This document shows, piece after piece, positions 27,224-38,686 of a stretch of 64,000 nt of DNA; the first letter of the stretch is position 1; each line of letters opens with the position of its first letter. The position numbers were made by a program, and so were the translations under genes. The notes below the pieces were generated by a model. The model ran no database searches, was not told where the DNA came from, and was given only the letters and a program-made list of their open reading frames with translations. Source of the DNA: a bacterium. Its GTDB lineage: Bacteria; Zhuqueibacterota; Zhuqueibacteria; Oleimicrobiales; Geothermoviventaceae. Where the stretch lies: the NCBI GenBank assembly GCA_028275345.1, contig JAPWUV010000001.1, forward strand, positions 601,661 to 665,660, in the 5' to 3' direction.

Positions 27224-28525
27224 ATGATTGAGCCTGCCAAGTCGGAGGAGCTTCGATCCGCCGAGATCCCCTTCGTGGACCCGGAACGAGTGCGGCGATT
27301 GGTGGAAATGGCCGCGAGGGATCCGGATCAAGAGCTGAAGGTGCATTTCATCACCAGTGTCTTTGCCAACATGGGGGAAATCGTCCAGGCGATGACCGAC
27401 CGTTCCGCTCCTTTCCGGGAACGCCTCGAGAGGATGCAGAAAGCGGCCCAGGCCATCGAGGACCTGGCGATGATCCACGGCTACGAGGGGATCGAGACCG
27501 TCGCGCACAACGTGGCGCGAGCTCTGGTTGCGGTGGACCGACACGCCGAGCGTGAGTTCTCCGGGAAGCTGCAAGTCCGAATTGGAATGGCCCTGGAGGC
27601 CATTCAGAAGATCCTGGAGTTCTCGGGCGAGCTAAATGAACGCGTTCTAATCGAGCGGGCTGCAGGCCAAGTGCGACCGGAAATGGCTCCCCCCGATCGG
27701 GCATCCAACGTTCGTCCAGCCCAAGGGGAATCCGAACCGCTTAGCTCCCTGCTTGGACCGCCCGAGGTGGATTCCGCGCGCGTCGGCGAGCCCGAGGCGG
27801 ATCTTGTCTCTCCGGAAGTGGCCCCCCGGGCTCCCCAGCCCCCCGAGGAGGAAGCAGGTTCGGATGAGCTCGAGGTGGAGCCCGGCGAGCAGGAGTGGGT
27901 CCTGGACGAGAAGCCCTTCGACATCCGGGAGGCGGAGCAGCTCCTTCGCTGGATCGCAGAAGATGCAGAGGTCGAAGAAGAGGGGGAGGCAAAAGGCGAC
28001 GAATCCCACCGCCAGGAAGAACCACGCGAAGAGGAAAACATCGATGAGCTCCTCTCGCGGATGCTCTCCGGATCCGTGCACGAAGTGGTTTCCGCACTTG
28101 ACAAGCTCCTGGCGTCGGAAAATGGGACAACCGCTTCCGCCATCGACAACGCCTTTGTGGCCTTCGAGGCCTTGCGCGACACGGCGGAAAAGCTCCGGCA
28201 GAAGGACTTGGTTTCTCTCTGTCACTCCGCGACGGAGTTCCTGCGCGCCGATCTCGCCGCAGGGGCCCCGTTACCAGAATCGCATCGGGACCTGCTGAAC
28301 CAAGTGGCACAGGCCCTCACCGCATTGGCGCAACGACCGCTCGGTGCGGAGGTCAAGTTGCGGGAACTGACCGAACGGCTTCTCCAGGAGACCTACGCGG
28401 GCGCGGAGGCTAGCGATCTCTTGGATGAGGCCGTGATTCTGGAGTTGCGCCGAAAGCTGGAGGACGAGGACGGGGGGCATCAGGCGAGCTTGCGAGGGAA
28501 GGTCCGGCGCCTGCTCGGCATTTGA
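27224..28525 (+). CDS. HPt-like helical protein, second copy
   Basis: A 433-residue, acidic, largely helical protein. A bundle at about 20-140 contains IEDLAMIHGYEGIETVAHNV, sharing the AMIHG motif of the 23430-25328 protein. An acidic Glu/Pro-rich linker (about 150-265) is followed by a second bundle (about 270-430) with LRQKDLVSLCHSATEFLRA. The shape is that of tandem histidine-phosphotransfer-like modules on a flexible string. There is no kinase or receiver domain. GAGGTGAG lies just upstream of the ATG. It is the last gene of the FtsZ-like cluster, with glgP following after 111 bases. Confidence 0.7.
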   Translation: MIEPAKSEELRSAEIPFVDPERVRRLVEMAARDPDQELKVHFITSVFANMGEIVQAMTDRSAPFRERLERMQKAAQAIEDLAMIHGYEGIETVAHNVARALVAVDRHAEREFSGKLQVRIGMALEAIQKILEFSGELNERVLIERAAGQVRPEMAPPDRASNVRPAQGESEPLSSLLGPPEVDSARVGEPEADLVSPEVAPRAPQPPEEEAGSDELEVEPGEQEWVLDEKPFDIREAEQLLRWIAEDAEVEEEGEAKGDESHRQEEPREEENIDELLSRMLSGSVHEVVSALDKLLASENGTTASAIDNAFVAFEALRDTAEKLRQKDLVSLCHSATEFLRADLAAGAPLPESHRDLLNQVAQALTALAQRPLGAEVKLRELTERLLQETYAGAEASDLLDEAVILELRRKLEDEDGGHQASLRGKVRRLLGI

Positions 28526-28636
28526 CGCCCTTGGGCCGCTCCGCAAAACGAGCAGGGAACCGGCAGGGGGGACGATTCGTTTGCCTGGCGTGAGCGCATT
28601 CCGCAGATCTGCGACAGACCGGGAGGGAGAATCGGA

Positions 28637-31186
28637 ATGAAGGTTCACGAGCTCCACGTCTTTCCGCGATTGCCTGAGCTCTTGCGCCCGTTGGAGTTCC
28701 TGGCGCGCAATCTTTGGTTCTCCTGGAACTGGGAAGCGGTGCGTCTTTTCCTGCGCTTGGACCCGGAGGCATGGGAGAAGGCGTACCACAATCCCATCGC
28801 GATGCTCGGGATGCTGTCGCCGGAGACGCTGGAGGCCGCCGCTCAGGATGACAGCTTCGTGGCCGAGCTGGAGCGCGTGTACGAGCAGTTCAGCAAGTAC
28901 CTGGCGCGCACCACGTGGTTCCAGGAGACCTACCCCGCCGAAGATGACTTCCTGGTGGCGTACTTCAGCATGGAATACGGCCTGGACGAGGGCCTGCCGA
29001 TCTATTCGGGAGGCTTGGGGATCCTGTCTGGAGACCACCTGAAATCGGCGAGCGACCTCGGTGTGCCGCTCGTGGGTGTGGGTCTGCTGTATCAGCGCGG
29101 CTATCTCCAACAGCGCCTCAATCTCGACGGCTGGCAGCAGGAGCACTACACGGACAACGACTGGTACCGCATGCCAGTTACCCTTGAAAAGGATGCTGCT
29201 GGGCATCCGGTGAAGGTGTCTGTGGATCTGGCAGGGGACCGTGTCTGGGCCCAAGTGTGGCGAGTCCAGGTAGGCCGGACCCCTCTGTACCTGTTGGACA
29301 CAAATCTCCCGGAGAACCCGCCGCAGCACCGGGGGATCACTGGGCAGCTGTACGGTGGGGACCGCGATATGCGCATTCGACAAGAGATCGTGCTCGGGAT
29401 CGGCGGGGTGCGCGCGCTCGACGCCCTCGGCCTGCGGCCCACTGTGTACCACATGAACGAAGGCCATTCCGCGTTCCTGGCGCTGGAGAGGATTCGCAGC
29501 CTGATGAGCCGGTGGGGACTTACCTTCGATCAGGCCCGGGAGCTGGTTTGGGCCACTAATGTGTTCACGACGCACACTCCCGTTCCGGCCGGCAATGAAC
29601 ACTTCGATCCCAATCTCGTACGCAAGTATCTCGAGCCCTTGACCAAAGAGCTGGGGATCTCGTGGTCGGAGTTCTTGGCGCTCGGGCAGGAGGAGCCGGG
29701 AGTTTCTCCCACGTATTGCCTGACAGTGCTGGCCCTGAAGCTCTCGGCTTTCTGCAACGGGGTGAGTCGGCTCCACGGCTCCGTTTCGCGGAACATGTGG
29801 CGGAAGCTGTGGCCCGGCTTGCCTGAGCCCGAGATCCCGATCTCCCACATCACGAACGGGATCCACACCCGGACCTGGATCAGCCACGACATGGCGGAAC
29901 TCTACGATCGCTACCTCGGGCCGAAGTTCGTGGAGGAGCCAGCCGACCAAAAGGTTTGGGAGCGGGTCGATCTGATCCCGGACGGCGAGCTGTGGCGCGT
30001 GCACGAGATACGCAAAGAACGGCTCATTGCTTTCGCCCGCCGCCGGCTGCGCGAATACTACCGCAGGCAGGGAGCAAGTTTGCAGAGCATTCAGGCCGCG
30101 GAAGAGGTGCTGGACCCGCACGCCTTGACCATCGGCTTTGCCAGGCGGTTTGCTGCTTACAAGCGCGCCGACCTGATCCTGAAAGATCCGGACCGGCTGC
30201 GCCGAATCCTGACGAACCCAGAACGCCCGGTGCAGATCATCTTCGCCGGTAAGGCTCACCCGCAGGACAACGACGGCAAAGAGCTGATCCGGCGGATCAT
30301 CCATTTTGCGCGCGACCCTGGTCTGCGGCGCCATATCGTGTTCCTGGAAGACTATGACCTGGCGGTGGCGCGCTACATGGTTCAAGGCGTCGATGTGTGG
30401 CTCAACAATCCGCGCAGGCCTCTCGAGGCGAGCGGCACCAGCGGCATGAAAGCTGCCGCCAATGGGGCGATCAACGTCAGCATCCTCGATGGATGGTGGG
30501 ACGAGGCCTATCGGCCGGGGGTCGGCTGGGCGATCGGATCGGGCGAGGTGTACGCAGATCCCGCCGAGCAGGACTATGTGGAAAGCCAGCTCCTCTACGA
30601 ACTTCTGGAAAACGAGATCGTGCCCCTCTTCTACGACCGGGACAAGATCGGATTGCCGCGCGGCTGGATCCGAATGATGAAGGCTTCGATCAAGAGCCTG
30701 GCCGGCTATTTCAACACTCACCGGATGGTCAGGGAGTACACCGAACGTTTCTACCTCACCGCCCACCATTACTACCGGCGCCTCTTTCAGGACAATGGAG
30801 CGCCTGCCAAACGGTTGGCGGAGTGGCGCAGAAAGGTCTCCGCCCAGTGGAGCGGGGTCAGCGTCGTTGCCGACGGGGAGATCCCGGAGGAGGGGATCAA
30901 GACGGGCGACCGGATCCAGCTGAAAGCCGTCGTACGGGTGGGCCAGTTGACCAAAGACGATGTCACGGTGCAGGCCGTTGTGGGCCCCATGGACAGCCAG
31001 GGACAGATCCTGATCCCGGAGGTCCACGAAATGGAATTCGTGGGACAGGACGGCGATGCGCTGCGGTACCAGTGCGAAATCGAGTGCACGCGGGCCGGAC
31101 GCCTGGGCTACGCCGTCCGGGTCTTGCCCCATCATCCGGATTTGGTCCATCCCTTCACCCCGGTGCTGGTCGCCTGGGAAAGCTGA
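28637..31186 (+). CDS. glgP: Alpha-glucan (glycogen/maltodextrin) phosphorylase
   Basis: An 849-residue, pyridoxal-phosphate-dependent enzyme that releases glucose-1-phosphate from alpha-1,4-glucans. It is the form with an N-terminal DUF3417-type region (FLARNLWFSWNWEAVRLF). Catalytic segments are YFSMEYGLDEGLPIYSGGLG, YHMNEGHSAFL, TTHTPVPAGNEHFD and the PLP-lysine region EASGTSGMKAAANGAINVS. Length and motifs are normal. GGGAGGGAG stands eight bases upstream of the ATG. Very long antisense open frames across this gene are composition shadows. Confidence 0.95.
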   Translation: MKVHELHVFPRLPELLRPLEFLARNLWFSWNWEAVRLFLRLDPEAWEKAYHNPIAMLGMLSPETLEAAAQDDSFVAELERVYEQFSKYLARTTWFQETYPAEDDFLVAYFSMEYGLDEGLPIYSGGLGILSGDHLKSASDLGVPLVGVGLLYQRGYLQQRLNLDGWQQEHYTDNDWYRMPVTLEKDAAGHPVKVSVDLAGDRVWAQVWRVQVGRTPLYLLDTNLPENPPQHRGITGQLYGGDRDMRIRQEIVLGIGGVRALDALGLRPTVYHMNEGHSAFLALERIRSLMSRWGLTFDQARELVWATNVFTTHTPVPAGNEHFDPNLVRKYLEPLTKELGISWSEFLALGQEEPGVSPTYCLTVLALKLSAFCNGVSRLHGSVSRNMWRKLWPGLPEPEIPISHITNGIHTRTWISHDMAELYDRYLGPKFVEEPADQKVWERVDLIPDGELWRVHEIRKERLIAFARRRLREYYRRQGASLQSIQAAEEVLDPHALTIGFARRFAAYKRADLILKDPDRLRRILTNPERPVQIIFAGKAHPQDNDGKELIRRIIHFARDPGLRRHIVFLEDYDLAVARYMVQGVDVWLNNPRRPLEASGTSGMKAAANGAINVSILDGWWDEAYRPGVGWAIGSGEVYADPAEQDYVESQLLYELLENEIVPLFYDRDKIGLPRGWIRMMKASIKSLAGYFNTHRMVREYTERFYLTAHHYYRRLFQDNGAPAKRLAEWRRKVSAQWSGVSVVADGEIPEEGIKTGDRIQLKAVVRVGQLTKDDVTVQAVVGPMDSQGQILIPEVHEMEFVGQDGDALRYQCEIECTRAGRLGYAVRVLPHHPDLVHPFTPVLVAWES

Positions 31187-31262
31187 GAAAACCACCTCCG
31201 TGTCCCGGTGAGGGGTACGGAACTCCAGGCAAGCAAGGGGTCCAGCTCCCCCAAGAAATGGA

Positions 31263-31291
31263 TTGACTGAGTCCGGGGAAATGGCTAAGTT
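31263..31291 (+). promoter_or_regulatory. Promoter of hutH
   Basis: TTGACT (31263-31268), a 17-base spacer and TAAGTT (31286-31291). The start point should be near 31298, about 40 bases before the ATG of hutH. Confidence 0.7.
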
Positions 31292-31336
31292 CAAGCCCAA
31301 GGAGCGAGTGGAAGTGGACCCGTAAGGAACCACTGG

Positions 31337-34422
<3,086 letters not shown>

Positions 34423-34490
34423 GCGAGCTGCCCGGCAGAACGGACCGCCTCCCCGTCCCGTGGGATCGCAGCGAAGGTTTCCCCAAAAAG

Positions 34491-34555
34491 GAAACCGGGC
34501 GCATGCGGTCTACCGGGGTTAGGGGGGTTACCGGCTTGGCCGATGGCCCGGTTTC
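34491..34555. other. Structured region between convergent guaB and rpsT
   Basis: GAAACCGGGC (34491-34500) and its exact complement GCCCGGTTTC (34546-34555) could close a 45-base interior that itself holds GC-rich pairing. A competing stem, GGTTTCC/GGAAACC (34476-34482 and 34490-34496), overlaps it. It may be a two-way terminator or a small structured RNA. No U-tract follows. Confidence 0.4.
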
Positions 34556-34582
34556 AAATCTTTGCTGGCTAAGCGGTAGCTC

Positions 34583-34852
34583 TCAGCAAACCGAAGTTTG
34601 GAACGTGCGATTCACGAACTTCGCCAGCCGGGATTTCTTATTGGCCGCCGTGTTGCGGTGGAGGATTCCCCTCGCGACCAGCTTGTCGATTAGCGAAGAA
34701 GCTTCGCGGTAGGCTTGTACCGCGCTCTCTGCATCGGACGCCGTGCGCACCTTCTTGATCAGCGTCTTCATCATGGAGCGGAAATGGCGGTTCCGCAGCC
34801 TCCGCTTCTCCGCCTGTCGGATCCTCTTCTTTGCCGATTCCGTGTGGGCCAT
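34583..34852 (-). CDS. rpsT: 30S ribosomal protein S20
   Basis: An 89-residue basic ribosomal protein that binds 16S rRNA. The family pattern is clear: MAHTESAKKRIRQAEKRRLR, then MKTLIKKV and NTAANKKSRLAKFVN. The ATG at 34852 follows GGTGGAGAG, and a longer upstream frame is spurious. It is expressed alone from a promoter at 34885-34913. Confidence 0.96.
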   Translation of the reverse strand: MAHTESAKKRIRQAEKRRLRNRHFRSMMKTLIKKVRTASDAESAVQAYREASSLIDKLVARGILHRNTAANKKSRLAKFVNRTFQTSVC

Positions 34853-34884
34853 CTCTCCACCTTGTTCTCCCAACTGGCGCCGCC

Positions 34885-34913
34885 AATATATCAAACGGTC
34901 CCCCGAAATGCAA
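34885..34913 (-). promoter_or_regulatory. rpsT promoter
   Basis: On the minus strand TTGCAT (34913-34908), a 17-base spacer and TATATT (34890-34885), with a start point about 26 bases before the rpsT ATG. Confidence 0.75.
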
Positions 34914-34936
34914 GAGGAATTTTCGCGGGTTTCCCC

Positions 34937-34965
34937 TTGTTTTGTCCTGGCACGTTGGATATATT
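34937..34965 (+). promoter_or_regulatory. Promoter of the pseudo-receiver/PATAN cluster
   Basis: TTGTTT (34937-34942), a 17-base spacer and TATATT (34960-34965), back to back with the rpsT promoter. The start point is about 52 bases before the ATG at 35024. Confidence 0.6.
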
Positions 34966-35023
34966 CGAGCTGACCGCGGGCCAAGAGCGGCCCTCGCACC
35001 TGTAGGAAGGAGGCTCCCCAAGG

Positions 35024-36643
35024 ATGTCCTCGCAGGCAGAGCGGATCCGCAATTCCCTCCCCCAGGATACGCGCTCCGTGAATGAGTCGAGGAGAGCGCG
35101 ACCTACTGCCCCGCGCGTGCTGATCGTGGACCCCTCCGAGAGGAACCTCACCGTCCTGGGCGAAAACCTTCCGAAGCACGGATTCGAAGTCCTCGCCTGC
35201 TCAAATGGGGAAGAAGCCCTGAGCTTCGCTCGCACCCTGCAGCCGGAAGCAATTCTGGTGGAAGCGCGCTTGCCCGATCTGACGGTGGAGGAACTGCTGC
35301 AGCGTGTCGGAGCAGGAGCCGCCCCCGACGCCCCTCGCGTCTTCGTGATGGCGCAGGATCCGTCGGCGGACGAGGTCGAAAGGTGGATGGAGCTGGGCGC
35401 ATGCGATGTGATGCGCAAGCCCATGTTCGTCACAGAGATCGCGGAGCGCATCCGGATGGCTTTCCGCCGGGAGGAGAAAGCTCAAACTCCCAAGCTCCGG
35501 AAGGAACCGGAAGCCAGCCCGGCCGCCAGTTCCTCGTTGCTTGAGTACATCGAGCAGCTCGCGGGTATGCGGCGATCCGGGACGGTGGTGGTGCGCGATC
35601 CGCATGGCCGAACCGGCTACCTCGGGTTGCGAGAGGGCAATGTGGTCTTCGCGAAGTTGGACGGACTGGAGGGTGAGAAGGCGGCTTACACAATTCTGGG
35701 CTGGGAATCGGCCACGTGGGAGTTCCAAACCCAGCCTCCCGGCGAGGAGAATATTCACATCAGCACGATTGGCCTCATCCTCGAGTCGTTGCGTTGGCGG
35801 GAGTCAAAGCGAGAGCTTCTCAGCCAGCTGCCTTCCCCGCAGGGGCCTTACCGCCTTACGCCTCGATTTCGAAGCCTGAGGCAAGGGACGCGTCTCCCGG
35901 CGGAGGTTTACCGCTTCTTGCGCCTGCTGGACAAGGGCAAGACCGTGCCCGAGCTTCTTGCCGAAAGCCCCTACGATGAGAGGGAGACGCTCGAGAAGCT
36001 GGTCAGGATGGTACAACGTCGGGTGATCGAGCCGGCATCGGCCGAGGCATTGGGGGAGCGGGAAGCTGCGGTGGAAGGGCCAGTCCCCACGTCGGTTGCG
36101 CGCGCGCCGGAAGTCACGATGGAAAGAACGGTCCCGGTTCCCCCGCGGCCGAAGCTGTGGCTTCTCCTGACGGGCTCGGAGAGGACGGGCTGGCGGCAGT
36201 TGGTCGAGAGGCTTTCTCGGACCCCCGTGATGTCCAGAGAGCTGAGCCTGGCCAGTGGGAAGATCCCCGTGGCATTGGGCTCCTGGAAGCAAGATGTGGG
36301 GCTCATTGGCATCGACACCCGGGACATTTGCCAAGCAGTGCTGAGGTCTTTGGGCTCGGGGTTGGCCACCGCTGTGGTCCTGGTAAGCGCGCTTGAGCGT
36401 CGCAAGTGGGAATACACGGGTTATCTGTACGAGGCGCTTCGAGACCAGGTGTCCGGCGAGGTCATGGTGGCCGTCACCGGTCCGGCTCGGGAAGAAGACT
36501 CGGTGCGGCTCCTGCGGGACGTGATCCGCTTGCGCCCCGGCGACCGAATGCTATTCGTGCCGGAGGGGGATGCCGGGGTCCTGCGCACAGCCATCGACGC
36601 GCAATTGGAATTGCGCAGTCGGAATTCGGGGAAGGTTCCGTAG
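35024..36643 (+). CDS. Pseudo-receiver, PATAN (DUF4388) and degenerate GTPase-like protein
   Basis: A 539-residue signalling protein of three parts. Residues 30-145 form a response-regulator receiver fold (RVLIVDPSERN, AILVEARLPD, CDVMRKPMF). The phosphoacceptor Asp position is Glu80, the second acidic residue of the pocket is missing and only Lys132 is kept, so it cannot be phosphorylated normally and may be locked in an active-like state. Residues 170-262 are a PATAN/DUF4388 domain (GTVVVRDPHGRTGYLGLREG), followed by a winged-helix-like piece (291-338). Residues 377-530 look like a small GTPase with a ruined P-loop (LLTGSERTGWRQLVERL) and no NKxD. Protein-protein signalling is the likely role. 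GGAAGGAGG lies upstream of the ATG. Confidence 0.75.
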   Translation: MSSQAERIRNSLPQDTRSVNESRRARPTAPRVLIVDPSERNLTVLGENLPKHGFEVLACSNGEEALSFARTLQPEAILVEARLPDLTVEELLQRVGAGAAPDAPRVFVMAQDPSADEVERWMELGACDVMRKPMFVTEIAERIRMAFRREEKAQTPKLRKEPEASPAASSSLLEYIEQLAGMRRSGTVVVRDPHGRTGYLGLREGNVVFAKLDGLEGEKAAYTILGWESATWEFQTQPPGEENIHISTIGLILESLRWRESKRELLSQLPSPQGPYRLTPRFRSLRQGTRLPAEVYRFLRLLDKGKTVPELLAESPYDERETLEKLVRMVQRRVIEPASAEALGEREAAVEGPVPTSVARAPEVTMERTVPVPPRPKLWLLLTGSERTGWRQLVERLSRTPVMSRELSLASGKIPVALGSWKQDVGLIGIDTRDICQAVLRSLGSGLATAVVLVSALERRKWEYTGYLYEALRDQVSGEVMVAVTGPAREEDSVRLLRDVIRLRPGDRMLFVPEGDAGVLRTAIDAQLELRSRNSGKVP

Positions 36644-36824
36644 TCGGGGTTCAATTAGCCCGGGGGTGCGGGATCGTTCACAGGTCCGTGGGGTGAGAGG
36701 GGAATCGCGTCCCAATGCGGGGGTGGCATGAGAGAAGAGTGGACCGCAAGGGCTGAAAGCGACACGACGCTGTTGTCAGTTCGCGCCTCAGACAGGCGAC
36801 AGCTTTTGGGGAGCGGATCGGGCG

Positions 36825-38039
36825 GTGCCGGAGCTGACAACGAAGATCGTGGGCATCGGAATTCCAGCGGACCTGGCACGACTCCTGAAGGACCGCGCCC
36901 AGCGATCAGGACTTCGCTTTCAAGCGGGGGATTCCCTTCCCGTCGGTCTCCAACTTTCACCGGCGGCAGTTCTCGTGACCTTCGTGGGTGGCGCCCTTAG
37001 CGACCCGCTCTGCGATCGGATCGCGAACTGGGCACGCGCAGGCGCGATGGTGATGGTCATCTGCCAGGACCTGAGCCTGGAAGACCGCATCCGGCTCTAC
37101 CGTCTCGGCATCGATGAGCTAGTGGATCTGTCGGCGGGCATCCCGGAAATTGTAGGGCGGATGGCTCGCCTCGCTCGCCTGGTCCCTCCGCGAGAAGACC
37201 AGGCAGCGAGTCCCGACGTTCTCCGCGGATCACTCCACCAAACTAGCCTTTCCGACATTCTGGCGTCGGCCCAACTCGAAGGCAGGACCGGGATTCTCTC
37301 CCTCGCTTGTGGCCCCAGGCGCGGCGCTGTCTACGTGCGGGAGGGTAAGGTCGTCGACGCCATGCTGGAGGGACATGAGCCTTTAGACGCCCTGATCCGA
37401 ATCAGCTGGTGGACTTGCGGGGAGTATCAATTCGAGCCGCGGGAAGTGAGAGGCCCGGATCGCCTGAAACCAGAGGCCCTGGATGCATTGGCCGAAGCGA
37501 AGGAGCTCCGCGATCTCCTCCGGGCGGCCGGAGACGAGATCCCCTGCCCGGAAGTCCCGCTGGTCGCAATCGGCGGTGGGCACGAGTTTTCCGAACTCGA
37601 CTCTGAGGAACGTCAGCTGCTGGCCGAACTCGACGGACGGAAGACCTTGCTGGACCTTATTCGCGGTTGCAAACAAAGCCCGCAGCAGGTGATCCAGATC
37701 GTCCGGATCCTGCGGGCTCGCGGCTTCATCGGAGAGGCACGTCCTTCGCAGCGGATAGTTACGGCGAGTGAGTCCTCGGACTTCGGGACCTACCATCTTC
37801 TCCCTGCGCTCTTCCACTGGCCCCGTGAGTCCGAGGGCGGAGAGCCAGAGGTGAAGCGCGAGAGCCCAGTGCCGTATCGCCCGGGGCTTCGCCGGGAAGA
37901 GATCGTCCAGCTTCGACGGGCGGTCGAAGAGCTCCTGCGCGCCATCGGCAGGTCCGGCGTCGCGGGGGAAGGGGAATCGGCCAAGGACGGCGCGCGCTCC
38001 AATCCTTGGGTCGCGGGGCAGGCGGAGGCGAAAGGCTGA
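36825..38039 (+). CDS. Pseudo-receiver and PATAN (DUF4388) protein
   Basis: A 404-residue relative of the previous protein, without the GTPase-like end. Residues 1-118 are a receiver-like fold with no Asp at the phosphorylation site (AAVLVTFVGG). Residues 131-206 are a PATAN domain (LRGSLHQTSLSDILASAQLE, GKVVDAMLEGHEPLDALIR). Residues 235-300 are a winged-helix-like unit (ELDGRKTLLDLIRGC), as often follows PATAN. The tail is disordered with a last helix. The start is a GTG at 36825, with GGGGAG about 11 bases upstream; no ATG lies near the domain start. It probably relays signals with its neighbours. Confidence 0.72.
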   Translation: MPELTTKIVGIGIPADLARLLKDRAQRSGLRFQAGDSLPVGLQLSPAAVLVTFVGGALSDPLCDRIANWARAGAMVMVICQDLSLEDRIRLYRLGIDELVDLSAGIPEIVGRMARLARLVPPREDQAASPDVLRGSLHQTSLSDILASAQLEGRTGILSLACGPRRGAVYVREGKVVDAMLEGHEPLDALIRISWWTCGEYQFEPREVRGPDRLKPEALDALAEAKELRDLLRAAGDEIPCPEVPLVAIGGGHEFSELDSEERQLLAELDGRKTLLDLIRGCKQSPQQVIQIVRILRARGFIGEARPSQRIVTASESSDFGTYHLLPALFHWPRESEGGEPEVKRESPVPYRPGLRREEIVQLRRAVEELLRAIGRSGVAGEGESAKDGARSNPWVAGQAEAKG

Positions 38040-38164
38040 GGCGGTTTCCGAATTCACCCGGCGAGAGGGAACCGGCCGGTGGGTCCGAAATCGTGCGGCT
38101 GGAACGCGAGTCACCGAGGTTTGCCTTGGACGCCCGTGGCTTGTTGATTCCGGGGCCGGTGAGA

Positions 38165-38686
38165 ATGGCGGCTCAGTCGAACGGGAGAGGGCAGAGCTGG
38201 GCGGGGAAGCTCGCCGAGGTGCTCGTGATCGGGGTTCAGCGCCATCCCCTCATAGCATTCCTCCGATCAGCTTGCGACGCCGTCGAGTTCGAAGGCGAGC
38301 AGGTCCTGATTGGCCGACGCGACATCCGGGGATTTCGTTTGCGGATCTACGCTGTGCTTTTCCCGCCGGGCGCGGCGGAGCTGTCGCGGCTGGACCTCAT
38401 TGCCGAAAGGGCCTTGGGGGGAATTCTGCTTTACCCGTGGGAGCCATCCGGCGACCAGACCCGTGCGGAAGAGCTGCTGGACCGCTACGACCGGCATGCG
38501 GAAGGTCCGCTCCTCATCGCGGCCTACGGACCCTCGGGAAACCCCTTGCCCCGTGTCGGGACCGGCGCCGACCTGCGCGTGGGCGACAAAGCCAGGCTGG
38601 TGGGGATGGACCTGCGGGATCCGCAATCTGCACTGCGCGTGCTGCTCGATCTGCTTTCCCTCGCCGCGGAACGCGCGCCGGAGTGA
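38165..38686 (+). CDS. Degenerate small-GTPase-like protein
   Basis: A 173-residue protein that reads like an Mgl/Ras-type GTPase fold stripped of its nucleotide site. The first strand and P-loop position is EVLVIGVQRHPLIAFLRSAC, without GxxxxGK[ST]. FRLRIYAVLFPPGAAELSRL matches the switch II strand, and GGILLYPWE and GPLLIAAYGPSGNPL the later strands, with no NKxD. The ATG at 38165 is chosen; an upstream GTG at 38093 would add 24 residues. It follows the PATAN genes closely and may be a dead GTPase that serves as a docking partner. The family assignment is an inference from strand order. Confidence 0.5.
   Translation: MAAQSNGRGQSWAGKLAEVLVIGVQRHPLIAFLRSACDAVEFEGEQVLIGRRDIRGFRLRIYAVLFPPGAAELSRLDLIAERALGGILLYPWEPSGDQTRAEELLDRYDRHAEGPLLIAAYGPSGNPLPRVGTGADLRVGDKARLVGMDLRDPQSALRVLLDLLSLAAERAPE

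Noticed and set aside
34545-34575. GGTTTCAAATC resembling a tRNA T-loop
   Set aside because: No T-stem pairing, no anticodon arm and no acceptor stem can be built around it.
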